Source of the DNA: Himantopus leucocephalus
Taxonomy: Eukaryota; Chordata; Aves; Charadriiformes; Recurvirostridae
Assembly (NCBI GenBank): GCA_003993805.1
Contig: RSEF01000031.1
Location: forward strand, 50,428,984-50,492,983
Direction of reading: 5' to 3'
Length of the DNA stretch: 64,000 nt
The position numbers and the translations under genes were made by a program. The notes under the pieces are model-generated. The model was not told the DNA's origin and ran no database searches. It saw nothing but the letters and a program-made list of their open reading frames with translations. Positions 37,897 through 49,377 of the stretch are shown one piece after another; position 1 is the stretch's first letter; each line of letters starts with the position of its first letter.

Positions 37897-40492
37897 CAAT
37901 TTCTTGATTTTTGGCATATCCTCAGATGCTACGTGGCTGGGTGTCATGCACTGCTTAAATAGTTCTGGTGTATGCTATTATCCTGATGATGTGCTTCAGA
38001 TACTATGACTTTTTCGCAGAAGGAGTGCTATCTTAATTCAGATCAAAAGTTTTTGCAGCTTGGACCTTAGTGCCCAGAAGCCATCAGTACCAGGAACTTA
38101 ATGGAAACTCCCATGAAACAACATAAAGACATCCTTTTCCTACTATGCCTTATTTTCTGTTGGGCTTGAGACATGTTACTGCCAATGCTACTGCCAGTTT
38201 GCCAGGGCTAATAGCCACCGATGAAACTCATTCCTCATGAATTTGTGTATTTCCTTCTCAATTCGTTAAAATTTTTGGCCAGGGGCTCTGCAGTTTGAGA
38301 AGAGGGATGTTTATGGAGTACTTTAAACCAGCTACTTGATAATTTAATTCATTCATTCACTCTTCTTTTTTAATGTGAAATGGTGACTAATTCATTCTGA
38401 TTTCTTTGGTGATTTTGTAGATCTCTATTATAACTGCCAAGAAACGGAGACTTCAGACCAGTGCAAAACTGGCATTTTGCAAATATCTCCCTGGATGAGA
38501 TTTAAATTTAGTAGTCTTATCTGAAGACTACACTCACGCTGGAGTTAATGCAATTATTAAGAGTGTTGCTTATGGGGAAATAGGAGCAGAATGCTCTCTT
38601 GGAAGCCATGTTGTCAACCATAAAGCTAATTCATATTGTCACTGGAACTGAATTTACCATTTCACACCATACAGCTCTCTCATCTGGTTACTCCATGGCC
38701 ATTTACTCTATGACAGCCACTCCAAAACCATCCGCAATCATTAGCTGATCAATGTGAAGTAAGATGTGCTTGTTTCAAACACAGAAAAGAGTGAGCCTTT
38801 GTAAAAAATGTCTGGCACAGAAGTGATTCTATGGATGCCATCTTCGACGTGTGGTGTACCGGGAATGAGATACATTTTCCTTTCCTAGTTAAGAAAAACA
38901 GGAAATGCACAGCACAACTTAATTATTTGATCCCTGCAACTGTCAATTTTGCAGTAATTAATTGCATGTTGCTCCGGTTGTAGGCTAATGTATTTAGGTC
39001 CTAGAGTCAGCAAAGGCTTATACACATGCTGATTTCAGAGCATGTAAGTCACTGCACTTATGTTCTCAAAGACCAAAGTTAAGCAACTGCTTAAGTCAGT
39101 GGTGGATGAGGGCCTAGTTGGGTGCATTTTGAAGAAGGTGGAGGGAGGGAAAAAATACTTGCATTTCCTTCAGTGTCCTCAAGAGACAGAACTTTCAACC
39201 GAGGGTTGGGTGGAGGATGTGGGAAAAGGAATGAAATGAAAGATAGGAAGAGAATGCCTAGGATTAAAAGATTACTTTTACTAATTATAGGATTTATCAA
39301 ATCCTTAGCTGTGTGGGATTTCTCTACTCAGCAGAACATGACTGAGAGCCCTAAACCCTCCTCTGGAAGACAGAGAGGAAACCCCACAAAGAGTTGTTGG
39401 AATGATTCCTGGAGCCCCAACAAGCTGGGGCCACCTGCGTTTGTTCCATGTTCTCATCACAGGAGGCAACAATTTGAATTTCTGAACCACGGAAGGACTG
39501 TTGCCCCATCACAGAGGCCTTGTCATTGCTCCATTGTTGCCCACAGCCTTGGGTGTCCACCTCCCAGTAACTGGAGCCATGCCTAATGTTTATTTATCAA
39601 CTGAAACTTATAATTGCTGGCCAGCGATAAGGTCAACAGAACTGCACCAAGGGTGACGGGCATGTTTTTGAAGCTATGGAGCTGACAGTAATTTGCAATC
39701 TCTTTCAGGCACTGAGAGATGGATATTGGGATTCAGAAGTGCGTGTTAGCCCAGATTTTAAACCTGAAGCTGGGATGAAGAGAAGAAATATTTTTTTGAA
39801 ACAAAAACCCAAACAAATAGTCAAAAAACTTCTGTGATGGTGCTGAAATGTGCTTTTAAAATATTTTGTTCCTCAAAATTCATGTCCCTTTCCTCCCACT
39901 TCTTTGACACCTTTAGAACTGACAGTGGAGGACTGTGGCACATACTTGTGCTAGGAAGTGGCAACTCTGTGCACCTGAGTGGTTTGCACATATGCACACA
40001 TGGAGGAAGCCTACAGAAGCAGAGAAATGAAATGGTGTTGCAGCGTGTTGTGTCTGTACTGTCCCACAAAGGCTCAGCCCTGTGTCATGCTGAGCTCTGA
40101 CGCCCTGGCTGGGTCCAGCCTCAGATCCCTCAACAGCACTGCACTTTGGTGTCTCCAGGAAACATGTAACTTCCCAGTGGTGTGACCTGAGATGAGCAGA
40201 AACACTTGCCCTGTGCTGTGACACCGGCATGAGCTGCCCTGTGTGACGGGTGCCTGTTCCAGTCAGGTGATCCAGCACATAAATCTTCCTTTCTGGGCAT
40301 CCCAGTGCCCTGGAAGCCTGTAGATCTGTGGAGAGCTGTAGGGAATCTGATGGTTCGGGTATGCCTCAAACCAGATGGGTTTGGGTCCAAGGAGAAAGGA
40401 TAGCCAATTTTTAAGTTAAATTGTTAAGGAACCAGGCGTGGGAATTCTGGACCAATCTGATTAGTCAGAGGAAATCTGCAGGGGAATTTCAC
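37897..40492. other. Gene-free stretch
   Basis: No recognised gene. A plus-strand frame that begins with ATG at 39236 runs 116 codons to 39586; it has a basic start, a hydrophobic RLLLLIIGFI stretch and a proline- and serine-rich tail, but no domain I know, and the minus strand is open across part of it. A strong minus-strand acceptor near 38585 leads only to a 31-base segment. Nothing else can be supported. Confidence 0.6.
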
Positions 40493-40544
40493 CTGTTTAA
40501 ACACTTAGATTTTTCCTTTTCTGCAGGTTTGCTCAGTTTGGTGT
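40493..40544 (-). other. Exon-like segment, minus strand (unproven)
   Basis: On the minus strand a strong acceptor (CTTCAGTCTCTGCCTCAG) is followed by 52 bases ending at the donor TTAAACAG|GTGAAA. One frame is open and reads TKLSKPAEKEKSKCLN, a lysine- and glutamate-rich peptide with two leading and two trailing bases. The phase would follow the segment at 59280-59356 but would not read directly into 35797-35928, so at least one of the three is false or another exon lies between. Confidence 0.17.
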
Positions 40545-42009
40545 CTGAGGCAGAGACTGAAGCTTGCTATTCTGAGACGTGTGCCTTTGGTTAGCTGCTG
40601 GGCTAGTCTCTGCACTGACGTAACTCCACTGAGGCTTGCTGATTTGCAAAGCACTTGGCGTCCTGCTCCTGGTTTTCCTCTCTCCTTCTCTGCCTCTCTG
40701 GCACTCTCTACTCTTCTCCTTTTGCTCTGGAGGGTGTAACCTGGCAAACTTCAGCTGTGTTTCCTTGATGAGGCGCTGGCCCTGAACTCCTCTGAATTCA
40801 GCTGACCTTTCCAAACAGGTCTTTGGGGCTTTGCTTAGTCCTGTGTGTTTTTCATAGCCCATTTTTTCTGCATGAAGCACACATTATTTTCTGCTTGTGT
40901 TTCCCAAAACTTCCTCTGCTTGTCTTTCTAAGTTATCCCACCTTGGATGGAGCTGGATCTCTACCTGGGGCTGGTGCTTTGCCTTCCATCGGTCTGGATT
41001 CTCTGTTGTCACACTGTATTCCCTCCTTCCACCCCCAAGGGTTGTGGGCCTGAACCACGATAAGGTATGTGGCTACTCTGGAAGCTGACATTGAAATAGC
41101 GTATGAGAGAAAAAAAAATAAATTACAGAGAGGGAGATGCAAACGTAAATACATACATCCTTTGGTGAGGATGATGATTCTGCTATGTGTTGACCACGCT
41201 CTTTTTGAATGTTTTCTCTATTCCTCTTGCAATATCTGCTTTCCCTCTAGTGTGCTGGGGTCAAACAGCTTGGCTGGGAGTGGTGGGGACGAGGGTGGAG
41301 GAGACAATCCTCCATGCCAATCTGTTATAAAAAGGTGACTGATTTCAGGGATTTTTTTCAGTTTAATGAATTAACAAAGATATCAAGGGGAAAATTAAGT
41401 GCCAGCTGAGTCAGAAGAGAAATTCTCGAGTGTTTGAAAGGGCAAGGGGGGGAAAAAACGTGGATTAATTTGGCTTAATTTGAATAACGTGTGATGCTGA
41501 ACTAAATAGTTTTGTTTTGGTTATTTAGTACTGTTTCAAATCAGCATTTTTTATTTAAAAGTGGCCCAAGTTGAAACACAAATGCTTAAATCAAAGTTCC
41601 CAAACTTTGTTTAAAAATGTCCAAGTGTCACAGTTTGTTTTTCTCAGAATAACACATTTTATTCTGGAAAGTCCTGGGGACTGGGACAGAAGGGGAAGAA
41701 TTTATGTCAGCAAGAAGAAAATGTTTTGGGCTAAGAAAGCACTTACTAAACACAAACTGAATTTGTAAGTGGTTTCAGCGTCATCAAAGTCATAGTGCCT
41801 GGCAACTTAGCAGCATCAAGGAAATGTATAAGTGGTTCAGCCTGGCAAAGAGTTATAAATCATTTGCTTCATTCCTAACTTGCCTCTGTCCCCCACGCCA
41901 CTATGCTAATATAGATTGAACTCATAGCACACGAACACAGAACACACAGCTGTAGGATTCTCTAAAGACGTCTTCATTTCTTCTATCAGTTTATAGAGAT
42001 TTTCTCACC

Positions 42010-42024
42010 AAAAAAAAAAAAAAA
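42010..42024. repeat. A15 homopolymer
   Basis: Fifteen A residues with no recognisable element body on either side. Confidence 0.9.
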
Positions 42025-43215
42025 GGAATTCCTAGATTAAGGCTGTCAACTGATTTTTTGAGGGGAGGAGGAAGAGAGTGACCTAAATCTGATTTTTGAG
42101 CATTTGGACTTCGCAGTGGAGCAAAGATTGCATCAGGGAGCTGATTTGTTCTTTAATCAAAAGCAGTATTCCCATAAAGCTACCCACAGACTCATCCTTT
42201 GGAAAATCAGGCCATCTCCTAAAGACGAGTGAGGAGCCTACATTTCATTGCCTACATTTCTCTCTCAGATCATGATTGCTGGGTTCATCTGGAGGCAGAC
42301 TAAGCCACTTCCAGCCTGCTCTTGCAGATAGTGCAAGGGAAGGAGCTGGAAACTGCCCTCTGATGCTGAGGTAAGACTTGACCTCTTGGCTGCTCAGCAG
42401 CTTCCACATCATGTTGAATTTTCCTCCCACGCATTCACTCTCTACTTTGGGAGATGTAAGCATGTCTTAGTGTGCTGTCTGTGAAAGGTCACTGCCCTCT
42501 GTGGCTAGATCACTGCTTACTATCAGGACTGTTCCCCAGGCAGTCACTAAACAGGGTGTTGTTCCCCTGGGTGACAGACTATCTCCTACACGGGTTTTTC
42601 AGCAATAAGTCCCATTGTTCTCAGTGGGAACAGTTTTAGTGGTGAAAAACTCCCCATGCTCCCCCCCTTCTCCCCTTAAATGACTTGATTTTTGCAGTGT
42701 ATATCTCAGTTTCTAACTTGTAGCCGCAGATACCTAAATAAACAAGCTCTCAGTCAGCTTGCTTTGTTGGGGGAGTTATTATAAGCTTGTAGCAGGTCCT
42801 GTTGGTCATAAAGCAGAGGGAAAATTATACCACAGTTTCCCTGGATCTGGATAAACTTGAGATGAAACTCAGATGAAGCCACTCCTTTCTTCTGCACATT
42901 TGCTGCTCATGCTGTGTCAAACCTGATTATTATCATCATCTCAGTTCTGTCACACTCTATAAATACTTGTCTAAATAAACCATACAGCCTGGCAATTTTT
43001 GTCAAGGCACAAGTGTGAGGAAGAATTTTATTAGGGCTCTGCAGAAAATGCTTTGCAGAGACAGAGAGCAAGATAAGACTTAAGAGTCTCGGGTCTTACC
43101 ATAGATTAAGAGACATCTTCTGGGAGCAGCACCTCCTAGTAGCAATGGTTTTCTGCTTGGCTTGGGGGAGAGGTCTTACCTCCCAAAAATAAGTAGAACT
43201 ACTAACTATCAGCAT

Positions 43216-43230
43216 GGGATGGGATGGGAT
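43216..43230. repeat. (GGGAT)3 simple repeat
   Basis: Three perfect GGGAT units. It differs from the telomeric TTAGGG unit and is unlikely to be telomere-derived. Confidence 0.85.
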
Positions 43231-43483
43231 TGAATGAAAGCTCCAAGATAAAAATCGGCCAAAAGGTACCCAGCAGTGACTTTTAAACCCCAGAAGTCCA
43301 CACTTTCAAAGCTTTGCTCTAGCCTCAGGGTAATAACCCCATAGAAGCTGCATACAGAAGAGCCTGGATGAAAAAACACAAAGCGTTACTGAAACAAGCT
43401 AGGGGCAAGGGAATTACTGTGTATATGTAAAAGGAAACGCAAGAGGGATATTTTAACCTACACCTTCCAGCTCCTCACTGTGG

Positions 43484-43552
43484 ACTGGATCCAATGCCTA
43501 TAAAAGTCAGTGGAAAGACTCTCATTGACTTCATGAGAACTGGATTGGGTCC
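43484..43552. repeat. Palindromic ancient repeat, fullest copy
   Basis: The outer arms CTGGATCCAATGCC and GGATTGGGTCCC, and the inner arms AAAGTCAGTGG and CATTGACTTCA, form a nested, imperfect inverted repeat about 69 bases long. The same inner core occurs alone at 5271, 27819, 44413 and 47132. From memory, arms of this AAGTCAATGG type are widespread in bird and reptile genomes, but I do not name the family. As DNA or RNA it could fold into a hairpin. Confidence 0.6.
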
Positions 43553-43666
43553 CACGTGAGTTACACCTACTTCGGCTCCCTGCCATAGGTGGAGGTAGTC
43601 CTAAAAGAGAAAGCAAGTGAAGGGAATTTAATTTACATGATCTTCCCATTCACTCTCCATTTACAG

Positions 43667-43759
43667 CTGCTCTTTTAGTCAAGAGGAGACATCTCCAGCT
43701 TTGCAGAAGAGGAAGGTATGGTGTAGTCTGGACAGGCATTTTTTCATGTCATTTGTAAG
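43667..43759 (+). other. Exon-like segment, plus strand (unproven)
   Basis: A pyrimidine-rich acceptor (CCCATTCACTCTCCATTTACAG without its first bases) opens a segment with two possible donors: AGGAAG|GTATGG at 43716 (49-base exon) and TGTAAG|GTAAGTCA at 43760 (93-base exon). One frame stays open through both and starts CSFSQEETSPALQKRK. Phase: one leading base. No homology is recognised. A non-coding RNA exon is as likely as a coding one, and chance is likeliest. Confidence 0.15.
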
Positions 43760-44121
43760 GTAAGTCACTTGCAAACATAAAGACTTTCTTTGACACATTG
43801 AGAATTGTACCTAGAACATTTTCAGAGGCTTTTTCCAAAGGTATCCGTGATTCTGAGGGCTTCTGTCCTCTTGCTTATCCAGTCAGTGCGCCAGCTGCTC
43901 CAACTGGCTTCAAGCGGAAATAGGGATCCAGATTTTCTGAAAGTCAGGAGCAAAGGATTTCTACTCCAGCAGCCAAAACAACACAGCCAGCCAAACTAAG
44001 AGATTGCAAGAAGGACATGGTCTAAACATGCCAGCTGCAAAGTGTGGAGACTACCACGTAATACCTGCTTTAAATTAGATAACGAATTACCTAATACAGA
44101 GTGAAATGAGAAAGTGGAATT

Positions 44122-44133
44122 AAAAAAAAAAAA
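44122..44133. repeat. A12 homopolymer with CAAC units
   Basis: Twelve A residues followed by CAACCAACCAAACCAC. A low-complexity tract with no recognisable element body beside it. Confidence 0.85.
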
Positions 44134-44412
44134 CAACCAACCAAACCACAATTAAAAACCTGTTGGTTGCCCCCGGCATGATTTAATTTTGTTTCTGCTC
44201 CCTTGGTTATTCACTGAGACACTTACTAACACCTCATGGAAAACTTTACCAGTCTTTCCATGTTGAAGCATTTAGAGGAAATATGTTATATCATGTTGTT
44301 TTGTGATCTGTTTCCTCTTTCCCCACCTTCTCCCACTGCAGAGATTTGCCTGAAAGTCAGAAACTGGATTTCTGCCTGCCAAAAACAGGCCTAGCACTAT
44401 AGTGACTTTATT

Positions 44413-44430
44413 AATTGACTTCAGTGAGGG
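44413..44430. repeat. Copy of dispersed ATTGACTTC motif
   Basis: AATTGACTTCAGTGAGGG is another core copy, about 0.9 kb from the fullest copy at 43484. Confidence 0.35.
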
Positions 44431-45276
44431 TGAGACCTCATACCTGTCCTGAACTGTTACTTTCCCTTGCATGTCAATGCTTGTAAAACATCTTTGACTA
44501 ATATGCTTCAAACTGATGACCTTGTTTCCAGGTTGATGAGACCTGTTTCTTCGCTGAGAGCTTCTTCCATGATACCTTGAAGCAGATGTCCTGCCAGCGC
44601 CCCTATGTACACTGTGATGTGCTGTATCTCCAAGGAACCTGCATCTCTGTACTCACTTGATCCTTTGTCGCTGCATTGAAAGAAATATTAGATGTTCTTT
44701 GTACTACAAATTTGTCTAGGGAACAAGCTTGAGACCTGACTCTCTGTCCCCCAGATGCTGGTTTACTTCCTTGCTCTGTTTTGGGATGCCCCAACTGACT
44801 CCAGTGCAGGCATGAGGTTATGATCCCTCTGCTTTATGGGGCCTCATAACACCATTCCAGAAAGTCTTATAACACCCCAAAGAACCTCCACGTGCCTTTA
44901 CATCAAAAACTATGTTACGCACACCCTTATATTTTGCTAGAGAAACACCACCCCAGAGGGCTGTAACCTGTCTCACATTATTGCAGACTGTTTGAACAGA
45001 CAGAAGAGTAATCATAAAAGTTATGTCAAGTGACAATAAAAGTGGTTGGGGTCCAGAGAAGACCAAGTCTTGTGTAGTATGAGTATAGTCAGGTTTGCTG
45101 TAGAGGGAGGCGGCCCTAAAGCATGTGGATGTGAATTCACCTGTGGTACTTGTCCAGTCTTTTATTCAGGGGTATTGCTGTAGCCCTTGTATCTATAGAA
45201 TTGACCAGATGTATGCTTCCCAAAGAGGGGTAATAGGCATTATTAATAATGCAAGTGCAGTGCTTGGAGGTCCATT

Positions 45277-45298
45277 TAGGTTCGAACCAGTGAACCTA
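45277..45298. repeat. Inverted repeat with AGGTTC half-sites
   Basis: TAGGTTC (45277-45283) and GAACCTA (45292-45298) are exact reverse complements around an 8-base loop, and the left arm also forms the palindrome GGTTCGAACC with the loop. AGGTTC-like half-sites resemble those bound by nuclear receptors. The GGTTCGAA core also resembles a tRNA B box, but no tRNA fold can be drawn around it. Confidence 0.7.
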
Positions 45299-46102
45299 GC
45301 CTAACCATCCTTAACTGTTACGAACATCTGGTCACACAGAAATACTATAGAGTAGAAAATAAATAATGAGCCAGTGTTTCTGCCATTTCCCATCTCAAAT
45401 CCCAGTGTGACCACAAGCTTTCCTTCTAGGGAAAATCTATCCAGTGTGCACTGCAATAACGCAATGCAAGATATCCAGCATTCATTGTTAAGAGCTGTTG
45501 GTTTTGCTTGTAATCAAGTCTGGAATTCAGCCTTCCTGTGAGTGTTTTATTATCCTGTCTGGTGATAAATATCCTTGTGTGCGTGGTGTGAGCTCTGAGG
45601 AAGCCATTTGCTGGGGGAAGGATGGTCCTGTGGGAAAATTATTGGAGTATTAATTTGGACAATGGTGTTCTGGCTTTACTGAAGCTTTTTTTATATAATC
45701 ACAGACAAATCATTTGATATTCCTCTTTTGTTCAGATTCTGCACTCTCTGCTCACCCAGTGAAAGCCCAGCAGTCCTGTCTCAATTGCATGTAAGTGGAG
45801 CAGGTGCAGGTCCTTACTGCCAGATATACAGGACTTGTTCTAGTATCTACATAGTTTTCAGTTCTGCTGTGAGGCAGTTACATAGGAAGCCATGTATGTA
45901 TGTCTCCTTAGAAGTAGTATAATACATATCAAAAATCAAAACAGCAGCAATTCTTTGTGTCAGACAGCCACCACACAGCTCTGTCAAGAAATGGTCATCC
46001 CTCTGTGGAAAAGAAAGTGGTGTGAACACTGGCAAAGCAATGCGCTATTCATACAACCTGAAGAACAAGAAATAATTTTCTGTTCTTCTTATAATCAAGC
46101 CA

Positions 46103-46150
46103 CAAAGAAGAGAAGTGACTTGCCCATGGCTTGTGTTTCTGCTTACAGGG
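46103..46150 (-). repeat. MIR-like SINE fragment, minus strand (weak)
   Basis: AAGAAGAGAAGTGACTTGCC followed by CATGGCTTGTGTTTCTGCTT resembles the reverse complement of the MIR core (AGAGAGGTTAAGTGACTTGCCCAAGGTCAC). Only about 48 bases match. Confidence 0.38.
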
Positions 46151-47131
46151 TTGCAGCTTAACACCCCTTGGTGACTGGCTGGAGCAGTACAGCTCCTGAG
46201 CTGATACATCCAGCACACTGAGAAGCACTAGTAGAAGTGCAAGCTCCCAAAAAGCAGTCACCATTCCAGCACCTGCCAGGTTGGCAGAGCCTTCCCCTGT
46301 GCAAGAGGTACTTGTTAAGTACCGCAAATAAGAAGGGTTTATTGCTCCTAATATGCAAGTCATTGACTTGTTGGACTTTATTCCTGGGGAGAATAGCATC
46401 TTGATGGGTGTGACAGGTGAAAATGCATCAAGTGTATCTCTGAACATGAAATGCAAACTGAGCCCTTTCTCATTTGCATGCCTGTGGCATAGAGCTGCTC
46501 AGTGTATTTCTGGAGCAAAAGCCACAGCTCAGCCACAGAAATGTTTTCCCATTGCTGCCTATTTGGCTTTTCAAGCATTACGCAACCCAGGGTGCCTAAA
46601 CGAACAGGAGGCTGAGCAATATAAGACTGAAATATGCCTCCAAGTCCTCAGGTCTGTCAGGGAGGCTTTTGTGCCTGTCCTGAAACAGGTGTAATGGAAA
46701 CTCTGGAGTTGTTCTGAGTGTCCTTGGAGGTTTTCATGTGTAAGAAGCAAAGGTTAGTTACATGGAGGGGCTTAGTCTTGCTAAATAGTCTCTCTTCATC
46801 TAAACTTAGCAATGAAATCACCAGATTGAATGTCTAAAGAATGGTACAGATGAGAACAGGGCCACCTAGACCATTTCAGGCTTCCTAGTCTAACATCTGG
46901 AAACATCAGAGACCATGAGGGCACAGAGTTTAGGGGCTCACAAATAACACCAAACAAGTTTGGCCATTACTGCTTCAGTACCCAGCCTTTTCAGTCACAT
47001 GGCATTGACCGATGTGGTCTTTACAGCTTAATTAGACTGATCCTCAGACAACTTAGGATCTCTACCCATTGTCCATGGGCCTATGTGGAGACATCCTTCA
47101 AAAATAAGACATCCACCTGCGAGCCAAAATT

Positions 47132-47149
47132 TTTGAAGTCAGTGGGACT
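47132..47149. repeat. Copy of dispersed GAAGTCAGTG motif
   Basis: TTTGAAGTCAGTGGGACT is a core copy with a G in place of the second A. The flanks AAGTC and GACTT also form a small hairpin. Confidence 0.35.
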
Positions 47150-48484
47150 TCACAACCAAAGCTCAAGTTGTTAATGGTGGTTAGTGTCTGTTGCACTTTG
47201 TGTTTTGAGGTCTGTGTCACTTAGACTATTTCCATTGTCAGAAACACGGAAGCCTTTGCCATCTTCTTTCAGTGATAATTCTGGTCTTATACAATTTAAT
47301 ATGCAATAAGGCAAAAAAAATGAAAACTTATGCAACTACATAGTAGCTCACACTCCCTGTTCATCTCATCCCTAGGTTTCAGGAGGGCATTTTATGTACA
47401 ATTTTGAATTCACAAACAAGATAAGTAGGTGTCTATTGGGCCTGGACGCTTAGTTACAACGATAAAATTGTAACAGTAACATCAAGTCAGTACCCAGTTT
47501 CCCTTTGCCTCTTCTGAACCCAGGCACTTCCGAACCAAAGGCCCCAAAAGAAAAACACAGGTCAAAAATAGAGCTGAATCAAGTGCAGGCAGCTGCAAGA
47601 GTGAACCCCGCTGACTGTCATAGCTCAAAGCCAGAAATGACTTGGTAGATTATCTGTAACTAGGTAAAGCTTGTAATTTGTGTGTTGCTGTAGTCAGCTC
47701 AGTGGGATTTTGGGACAAACAGCTGCTCTATGCTACATATAGCTTGGAATTTTGTGGCTTTTACAGAACTTGCCATTCAGTGGTGGAAAGGGAGCTGTAA
47801 AAGAGAAGGAAGGACTTGGACTCCGAACTTGGGGTCCGTGGGCAAGCTCCTCTGTGGGATAAATGAGTATCTGATCTGCTGTCCTTTTAGCCTGGATTTG
47901 TGAGAAGAAGGAGTTATGTGGCTCTTTTATTAAAGCAGGAGTGAGAACTTGCAGCGCTTTTCAGACTTGGTGACAAGCCTGCAGCTCAGTGGCTTTCTCC
48001 AGCTACAGTTGAATGTGACAAATATAAGAGAGACGTGAGACAAAGGAGAACTTCACAGCTAGAATAATAAACACTCAGGAAAAGGATAAATGCTTGTCCT
48101 TTTCCCCTTGTCACTCCGCGGCAGTTTGCAACCTATTTGAGAACTGATGAAGACATTTTTAAAGATCAACTTTGAAAATAAGGGCAAGAATCTGGTAATG
48201 GTGTACTCTGACCATGTAGCCAAAAGTAGGGAGGATTACCGGAGAAGGAGGTAAATAGACACAAAATCTATGAGCAATATTCCTCGGTTGAAATACTCTG
48301 GCTTTTTGATAAGATGTTTCCAGTTTCAAAATTTCAGCTTCCAAAGCTGTACATTTCTACAGGTGAAAATATTCTGACCAGCTCTTGTGCTAAAGAATAT
48401 GCTTGATTTTCTGCCCTTTCTATAAGGGATGGGGGGAGACTTTGTCAGCTTTAAATTCTAAATTGCTCTCTTTCCTTATTTTAG

Positions 48485-48537
48485 CCATATGCTTCCAGAA
48501 AAAGTCCATTGAGAATGGAGGTTTTGCCTGTGTGGAG
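48485..48537 (+). other. Exon-like segment, plus strand (unproven)
   Basis: A good acceptor (TTGCTCTCTTTCCTTATTTTAG without its first bases) is followed by 53 bases ending at the donor GTGGAG|GTAAAT. The third frame is open, has two leading bases, and reads ICFQKKSIENGGFACVE; the frame stays open seven codons beyond the donor. I do not recognise the peptide. Confidence 0.15.
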
Positions 48538-49135
48538 GTAAATGCCAGAGGAAAATGCTAAAATTCACTCTTCTGCAACAGCTCTAACTACTCAATGAAA
48601 TCATCTCTACAGCACTCTCCAGAAATATTACAAGCAACTTTGCCCAATTTTGGGTCCTGCAGATAGGTCTTTACAATAATTTGCCTAGCTTACAGTTTAA
48701 CCTCTGGAAGAATAACTGGATACTCACAGATTTCTGGAGTCTAAAGCCAAAAAAAAATTACAGGAGGACAGCATGTGCATTTGACTTCCTCTAGTTCCAT
48801 ACTATTTTATTAATTTACTCTAAACCTGACAGCAGTAATTGGCATCAGAGTAAGTCATACACCCCAGAAAAGCATTCGGTCTTGATGTGCACTTTGAGCT
48901 GACATCAGGAGATGACTGACCCATTACTGCTCTGACGGGACTGCACCTACTGCATCAGTGGTGTTGCTTCATTCTTCCCTGATCTCATTCCCTGGTGCCT
49001 TGTGTTCTCGTTCAAAGGTCACATCTTCTCCCAGTGAAATAAGCATGCAAGGAGGGAAAACAGAAGTGTATTTCAATGGTTCAGGATCAAATCCTTGTTG
49101 TAGAAGGAAGGCAAGGATATCCTAGGTAGGTATGG

Positions 49136-49193
49136 TGACACTATGAACAATATTTATCCTGCTGTGACACTATGAAGAATATTTATCCTGCTG
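49136..49193. repeat. 29-bp tandem duplication (2 copies)
   Basis: Two adjacent 29-base units beginning TGACACTATGAA and ending TATTTATCCTGCTG differ at a single base (C versus G at the eleventh to thirteenth base region). Such close identity points to a fairly recent local duplication. Copy number may vary between individuals. Confidence 0.93.
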
Positions 49194-49361
49194 TTTGTAT
49201 GTAAGTCCATAGTGCATAGTTTTTCTCAGACTGTTTGAGGCTTTGATTTTTCTCTTGCTACTAGGGAAAGTGTAGGTTGAAGGACACAGATGACATTTAA
49301 TTTCAATATGCTCCATGATTCAATATGGTCCCCCAGGCAGTGGGACCCCTCTTTTTAAATC

Positions 49362-49377
49362 TGTGTGTGTGTGTGTG
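49362..49377. repeat. (TG)8 microsatellite
   Basis: Eight perfect TG units followed by TTG. Likely length-polymorphic. Confidence 0.93.

Larger units (their letters stand above)
40545..43483. other. Gene-free stretch
   Basis: No recognised gene. A pyrimidine-rich region at about 40660-41040 gives open frames on both strands. Other contents are an A15 run at 42010-42024 and (GGGAT)3 at 43216-43230. On the plus strand an acceptor-like TTTTTCCTTTTCTGCAG ends at 40526 and a donor-like ATAAG|GTATGT lies at 41063, but no convincing frame joins them. Confidence 0.62.
43553..48484. other. Gene-free stretch
   Basis: No recognised gene. It contains the exon-like segment at 43667-43759, an A12 run followed by CAAC units at 44122-44150, the inverted repeat at 45277-45298, a MIR-like piece at 46103, and two more copies of the GAAGTCA motif. 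The minus-strand frame at 46049-46456 is open for 135 codons without recognisable features. Confidence 0.6.

Noticed and set aside
39122..39586. 154-codon plus-strand open frame
   Set aside because: It opens with GTG, not ATG. The true ATG frame starts at 39236 and has 116 codons, with the other strand also partly open.
43216..43230. Interstitial telomere repeat
   Set aside because: The unit is GGGAT, not TTAGGG, and only three copies are present.
45271..45300. tRNA gene suggested by GGTTCGAA
   Set aside because: No A box, acceptor stem or cloverleaf can be drawn around it. The motif is explained by a short inverted repeat.
46861..46960. Further CR1 fragment
   Set aside because: A few words resemble the CR1 'CATCTAGTCCAAC' region, but the order and neighbouring boxes do not match.
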